Below are positions 7,541-10,813 of a stretch of DNA of 10,813 nt, one piece after another. Position 1 is the first letter of the stretch. The number at the start of each line of letters is the position of its first letter. This stretch comes from B16-G9 sp964400655 (GTDB lineage: Bacteria > Bacteroidota > Bacteroidia > Bacteroidales > F082). The DNA lies in assembly GCA_964400655.1 (NCBI GenBank), contig CAYNVN010000134.1:1-10813 (forward strand), given 5' to 3'. The notes beneath the pieces are model-generated. The model was not told where the DNA came from, did no database searches, and worked only from the letters and a program-made list of their open reading frames with translations. A program made the translations under genes and the position numbers.

Positions 7541-7717
7541 ATGCAAAAACCCTTTACTCCAGGAAAAATTCAGAACAATACCGGGAACCGAAACGTAAGA
7601 AAAGGCATTAATGTATGCCGGCCGTCAAAAGAAACCATTAACTTTATTATGGCCTATGCTGCAGCCCTTTCGGTTTTTAAAACAAAATCGGGTACCTCAA
7701 ACGTTCTGTTAAACTGA
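7541..7717 (+). CDS. Small protein of 58 residues, unknown function
   Basis: The frame reads from an ATG at 7541 to a TGA at 7715-7717; a TTG two codons earlier is an alternative start. The protein has a basic, Asn-rich N-terminal half (KPFTPGKIQNN, NVRKG) and a compact C-terminal part, RPSKETINFIMAYAAALSVF then KTKSGTSNVLLN, which looks like one amphipathic helix followed by a short strand. There is no signal peptide or membrane segment, so it should be cytosolic. Reasons to think it real: it fits exactly between two intrinsic terminators, its composition is protein-like, and short proteins with a similar PSKETxxFI...VKTK pattern are, from memory, seen in Bacteroidales. Its place after an orphan sigma factor makes a regulatory role possible, but this is speculation. 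It could also be a non-coding RNA locus. Confidence 0.6.
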   Translation: MQKPFTPGKIQNNTGNRNVRKGINVCRPSKETINFIMAYAAALSVFKTKSGTSNVLLN

Positions 7718-7730
7718 TTGGTAAATCAGT
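7713..7730 (+). other. Hairpin overlapping the stop codon of the small protein
   Basis: ACTGATT (7713-7719) and AATCAGT (7724-7730) are perfect 7-bp arms around a GGTA loop. The left arm contains the TGA stop at 7715-7717. No T-run follows, so it is not itself a terminator; it may protect the RNA 3' end together with the terminator 10 bp downstream. Confidence 0.45.
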
Positions 7731-7740
7731 AAAAGATTGT

Positions 7741-7773
7741 AACCGCTTTTCGTAAGAAGAGCGGTTTTTTTTG
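7741..7773 (+). terminator. Rho-independent terminator after the small gene
   Basis: AACCGCTTTT (7741-7750) pairs with AAGAGCGGTT (7757-7766), with one G-T wobble. The closing C-G pair leaves a GTAA tetraloop of the stable GNRA type. The run of T at 7765-7772 completes a plus-strand terminator. The fucosidase gene ends just beyond on the other strand (stop at 7775), so the hairpin may also mark its 3' end, though no good T-run follows in that direction. Confidence 0.88.
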
Positions 7774-7774
7774 T

Positions 7775-9088
7775 CTATTTTTTGTACAAATTAATTTTCC
7801 CTTCCAGGTCGATGGCAACCACTGTGTAGTACGGGTCAATTTCTTTTTCCGGTATGTTTACATATAGCAGGCCCGGATAATCGTTCCACGAAACTTTTGT
7901 CAGGATTTTATGTTTTAAAGGGGTGTTGGTTCCAACGATGCGGATGTTTTTAATTTTATTGGAGATGCCTTTTAAAACAATTTGATTGTCTTTTGGAATA
8001 TCGCGCACATAAAGGTAGAGGGTGGTGCTGTCTTTTGACAGGGCTGTTGGCCCGTAATAATAATCGTACGGAATACCGGCAAGGGTAGCGTAAACCGCTT
8101 CGCTATGTTTTTTATTCCATTTTCCTATTTCTTTAAGGATGTGAACCTGTTCGTCGGGAATGGTTCCGTCGGCTTTGGGGCCGATATCCAATAAAAGGTT
8201 TCCGCCTTTGCTGATACAGTCAACAAAAATATCCAGTACCTCCTGTGGGGTTTTGTAGGCTGAATCTTGCGGCTGGTATCCCCACGAATCGTTGGTGGTC
8301 ATACACAATTCCCAATAGGGGGTTTTGGGACGGTGAACAGGTATGCCGATTTCGGGCGTGGCATAATCTCCGTGTCCCTGTAATCTGGAGTTGATAATTG
8401 CATCGGGGTTTATGCTTAATAACATTTTCCTGATTTTTGCTGCCTGCCACTCGTCGGCGCTGTGTTCCCAGTCGCCGTCAAACCACCATAAATCGGGATT
8501 GTAATTTACGGCCAGCTCTTTTAACTGACCCTGATAATAATTTAAAAACTTTTGCCAGCGTTTGGGGTTGTCTTTAATTTTGTATCGGGAAGAGTCGCGT
8601 AAAAAACCCGGATAATCTTTGTACGACCAGTCGATAAGAGAAAAATAGAGTCCCGCTTTAATGTTGTTTTTGCGCAGTGCATTTACAAAGGGAGTGAGTA
8701 CGTCGCGTTTGGCCGGCGTTTTTTTTATGACGTTAAGTTTTCCGTATCTGGTATCCCACAGTGTAAATCCGTCGTGATGTTTTGAGGTGATGACCGAATA
8801 TTTTGCACCACTCTCTTTGATGAGTTCCGCCCAATATTCCGGGTCGTAGTTTTCGGCGGTAAAGCCTTTGGTTTGTTTCAGGTAGTCTGTGTGTGATATT
8901 TGTCCGTTATAAAACGACCACGATTCACCGATACCGTTCACGGCATAAATACCCCAATGGATAAATATGCCCAGTTTGGCATCTTTAAACCACTGCATCT
9001 TTTGCTTAAATACCGTATCGGCAGAATGATTGTTTTGCGAAATCAGCAACAGGGGTGCTAACATGAAGAGAAGGACTAATTTTTTCAT
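7775..9088 (-). CDS. Alpha-L-fucosidase, glycoside hydrolase family 29, exported
   Basis: GH29 enzymes release alpha-linked L-fucose from glycans by a retaining mechanism. The 437-residue protein has a signal peptide (MKKLVLLFMLAPLLLIS, cut before or near QNN) without a lipobox, so it is probably periplasmic or secreted. The catalytic barrel covers about 26-340: WFKDAKLGIFIHWG (33-46), SKHHDGFTLWD (102-112), WWFDGDW (201-207) with D204 the expected nucleophile of the WFDG motif, the conserved YWELCMTTNDSWGY (258-271), and SKGGNLLLDIGP (293-304). E260 is a strongly conserved acid, but I do not assign it the acid/base role with certainty. A short beta-rich tail (about 345-437) closes the protein. 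The gene follows the glycosyltransferase gene on the same strand after 56 bp with no terminator between, so they may share a transcript. No SusC/SusD pair is in view, so it is not in a visible polysaccharide utilisation locus. Exact substrate is unknown. Confidence 0.93.
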   Translation of the reverse strand: MKKLVLLFMLAPLLLISQNNHSADTVFKQKMQWFKDAKLGIFIHWGIYAVNGIGESWSFYNGQISHTDYLKQTKGFTAENYDPEYWAELIKESGAKYSVITSKHHDGFTLWDTRYGKLNVIKKTPAKRDVLTPFVNALRKNNIKAGLYFSLIDWSYKDYPGFLRDSSRYKIKDNPKRWQKFLNYYQGQLKELAVNYNPDLWWFDGDWEHSADEWQAAKIRKMLLSINPDAIINSRLQGHGDYATPEIGIPVHRPKTPYWELCMTTNDSWGYQPQDSAYKTPQEVLDIFVDCISKGGNLLLDIGPKADGTIPDEQVHILKEIGKWNKKHSEAVYATLAGIPYDYYYGPTALSKDSTTLYLYVRDIPKDNQIVLKGISNKIKNIRIVGTNTPLKHKILTKVSWNDYPGLLYVNIPEKEIDPYYTVVAIDLEGKINLYKK

Positions 9089-9144
9089 AAACTGTGATTA
9101 ATATGTTCGGTTTTGTTTGACAACCTTAGTGTATGATTTGTTGT

Positions 9145-10368
9145 TCAAATATCACTTTTGTCGTGTTCCTTTCTTAATTTCATTTCCTGTTCAAACATAA
9201 AATCCCGTATTAAATCCAAAAAGCAGAGTGCTGCTCCGTCAAAATCAAAATCTTTAAAATGTTTTTTAAATGATTCGTCCATTTTACGGTTGTAAAACGA
9301 AAAAAGAAAATCCACAAGGTTTTTATTGTTATCCGGAAACGTTGATTCCTGTTGTTTTCGCAGATACTGCAAAATGCGTAATCCGTCAACCTTATTAATA
9401 CACGCCCGGATAAAGTTTTTTTGGTCTTTAAAATTATTGCGTAACGGCTTCCAGATGTTCTCTTCTTTGAACTGCTCTTTAAAGAAATCATCCATTGGTG
9501 CGGGAACATCCTTTTCAAACAGAACCGGAAACAGATCGAATGTTTCTTTTATTTTTTCAAATAGCGTGTGATGGTAGATTGGATAGGAGCTCCAGTCGCC
9601 CGAATTGCCTTTTATAAGCGCAGGGCCCGTGCCGAAAACTACCCGGTCGGAGAGGCGGGGAGAGGGTTTGGCTATCGTATCGGTCCAAAACAAAACGAGC
9701 CCGTTTTTAACCAGTTTCTGAAGAAAATAAAAATCTTCGCCGCTGATTACCGGTGTTAATCCGCCCACCTTTTTATAAGCCCAAACGGGAAAAGCCATGG
9801 CCGACCCCAGTGCCGAAAAGGCATACGGATTACCGATGCGTAACATGTTCAGTGCATAATTTCGCATGTATATTTCGTAGCGAAGAATGAGGCGGTTGTT
9901 TTCTTCGTTGTTGCATAACCTGTGATAATAGGGAACAGAAAGGCCTGTTGCTGCCGGATTACCTGAAAAAGTATTACCGATGGCGGTCAGGTAGTTTTCA
10001 GGATACCGTGTGTCGGCATCCATGGAGATAATCAGGTTGTGGTTTTCCGCTTCGGAAGCAATGGCATCCATCAATGTTTTTCGTGCCCAACCCACACCGC
10101 CTTTTTTACGAGGCCACCCTTTACCCTGAGAAGCTTTGTCAATAATACGAATCTCTATATCATCGATGGATTTGAGATAGGTAAGGCTTTTTTCGTTGTT
10201 ATTAATTTGCTTTTGTTTTTCAGGTATGTTACGCCAGTGTTCGTAATGGTTTACACAAACCCACAGGATAAAGTTTTGGTTATCCTGTTGTCTTAAATCG
10301 TTAAGAAAATCAGGAAGATTTTCCAGTTCGTTAAGAATGGGGAGTGCCAGATGAAATTTGGTTTTCAT
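9145..10368 (-). CDS. Glycosyltransferase family 2 protein
   Basis: The N-terminal part (about 4-240) is a GT-A fold family 2 domain that would transfer a sugar from a nucleotide-sugar donor. Visible marks are the opening FHLALPILNELENLPDFL, the metal-binding DAD in ISMDADTRYP (D117/D119), a GSAMAFP segment (188-194) before the acceptor region, and the conserved acidic pair in ISGEDFYFLQKL (E211/D212). KASQGKGWPRKKGG (78-91) is a basic, glycine-rich loop that might contact the donor. The C-terminal 150 residues are mostly helical and charged. There is no signal peptide and no membrane helix, so it is predicted soluble and cytosolic, unlike many processive GT2 enzymes. An in-frame TAG four codons upstream fixes the ATG at 10368. 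It lies after the terminator of the tonB-like gene, so it should have its own promoter, which I cannot locate. Donor and acceptor are unknown. Confidence 0.85.
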   Translation of the reverse strand: MKTKFHLALPILNELENLPDFLNDLRQQDNQNFILWVCVNHYEHWRNIPEKQKQINNNEKSLTYLKSIDDIEIRIIDKASQGKGWPRKKGGVGWARKTLMDAIASEAENHNLIISMDADTRYPENYLTAIGNTFSGNPAATGLSVPYYHRLCNNEENNRLILRYEIYMRNYALNMLRIGNPYAFSALGSAMAFPVWAYKKVGGLTPVISGEDFYFLQKLVKNGLVLFWTDTIAKPSPRLSDRVVFGTGPALIKGNSGDWSSYPIYHHTLFEKIKETFDLFPVLFEKDVPAPMDDFFKEQFKEENIWKPLRNNFKDQKNFIRACINKVDGLRILQYLRKQQESTFPDNNKNLVDFLFSFYNRKMDESFKKHFKDFDFDGAALCFLDLIRDFMFEQEMKLRKEHDKSDI

Positions 10369-10398
10369 GGGGCGAAGCTACACTTTTTTAATATTTTG

Positions 10399-10431
10399 TA
10401 AAAAAAACCACTCTCTGACGAAAGTGGTTTT
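10399..10431 (-). terminator. Rho-independent terminator of the tonB-like gene
   Basis: On the minus strand AAAACCACT (10431-10423) pairs with AGTGGTTTT (10412-10404); the inner stem has one mismatch and then two more pairs. A run of T on the minus strand (10407 down to about 10400) follows. It lies about 20 bp after the stop at 10452 and separates that gene from the glycosyltransferase gene. Confidence 0.8.
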
Positions 10432-10451
10432 GTGCAAGGTTGTTCTGATGT

Positions 10452-10813
10452 TTAGTCTGATATATATTTAACGGGAAGGTTAAAACTGACCCTGACCTTT
10501 TGTCCCCGTTGTTCGCCCGGAACCCATTTGGGCATAGCTCTAACTACTCTGACAGTCTCTTCGTCGCAGCCGTGTCCTATACCTCTCAAAATTTTAACAC
10601 CTGATATACTGCCGTCTTTCTCAACAATGAAATTAACAATTACTCTTCCATGAATGCCCTCTTTTTTGGCCCGTTCGGGATAATGAATGTTTTCTTTCAA
10701 ATAATTCATTAAAGCCTTTTTACCTCCGGGAAATTCAGGCATTTTTTCAACTACTGCAAATATTGTGTCGGATACCAATGGCTCTGTTTTATTTACTTCA
10801 GGAGCTTTTGGGA
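10452..10813 (-). CDS. Energy transducer TonB, C-terminal domain (N-terminal part outside the window)
   Basis: TonB spans the periplasm and passes energy from the ExbB/ExbD complex to outer-membrane transporters. The frame is open to the window edge, so 119 residues of the C-terminal part are seen; an in-frame TTG at 10778 is not needed as a start, because readable codons for PKAPEVNKTEPLVSDTIF lie before it. The domain is typical of Bacteroidota TonB proteins: VVEKMPEFPGGKKALMNYL, then IHYPERAKKEGIHGRVIVNF, then VEKDGSISGVKILRGIG, then a conserved MPKWVPGEQRGQKVRVSF, ending in LPVKYISD. The acidic/proline residues before the domain fit the periplasmic linker. The membrane anchor, and whether there is an additional domain such as a BlaR1-like peptidase or a carboxypeptidase-regulatory-like domain, lies outside the window. 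The gene ends with its own terminator. Confidence 0.9.
   Translation of the reverse strand, partial: PKAPEVNKTEPLVSDTIFAVVEKMPEFPGGKKALMNYLKENIHYPERAKKEGIHGRVIVNFIVEKDGSISGVKILRGIGHGCDEETVRVVRAMPKWVPGEQRGQKVRVSFNLPVKYISD

Noticed and set aside
7741..7773. Bidirectional terminator serving the fucosidase gene as well
   Set aside because: On the minus strand the hairpin is followed by ACAATCTTTT rather than a continuous T-run, so termination in that direction is not supported strongly enough to list separately.
1..10813. tRNA, rRNA, CRISPR array, transposase or integrase genes, toxin-antitoxin pair
   Set aside because: No regularly spaced repeats, no cloverleaf-like sequence and no protein with transposase, integrase or toxin motifs was seen on either strand.

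Overview
The window looks like chromosomal DNA from a member of the Bacteroidota, probably a Bacteroidales/Marinilabiliales-type organism. The reasons are promoter-like elements fitting the TTTG / TAnnTTTG consensus, weak use of Shine-Dalgarno sites, AT-rich intergenic DNA, and typical families: a carboxypeptidase-regulatory-like plus DUF5686 outer-membrane protein, a TonB C-terminal protein with the PEFPGG motif, a secreted GH29 fucosidase and an ECF-type sigma factor. The genus is not determined.

Layout. Positions 1-516 (minus) hold the N-terminal part of a secreted protein of unknown function, cut by the window edge. Positions 517-996 are non-coding and contain a block of about 147 bp bounded by inverted repeats that resembles dispersed intergenic repeats. 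A large DUF5686-family surface protein follows at 997-3501 (minus), starting at a TTG codon behind a leader of roughly 200 nt with a candidate promoter. Positions 3862-6684 (minus) encode UvrA. Divergent from it, an ECF-like sigma factor (6849-7439, plus) has a promoter matching the Bacteroidota consensus and a strong terminator. A small protein of 58 residues (7541-7717, plus) sits between that terminator and a second one. On the minus strand follow a GH29 alpha-L-fucosidase (7775-9088) and, 56 bp upstream of it, a family 2 glycosyltransferase (9145-10368). The last gene (10452 to the edge, minus) encodes the C-terminal domain of a TonB protein and has its own terminator.

How they work together. 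There is no single operon. The glycosyltransferase and fucosidase may be co-transcribed, but one is predicted cytosolic and the other exported, so a shared pathway is not evident. The DUF5686 and TonB proteins are envelope components, UvrA is nucleotide-excision repair housekeeping, and the sigma factor has no recognisable anti-sigma partner in view. I see no defence system, CRISPR array, complete mobile element, tRNA or rRNA. The content is mostly ordinary; the points worth a second look are the repeat block, the architecture around the sigma-factor promoter, the small downstream gene and the leader of the TTG-initiated surface protein.
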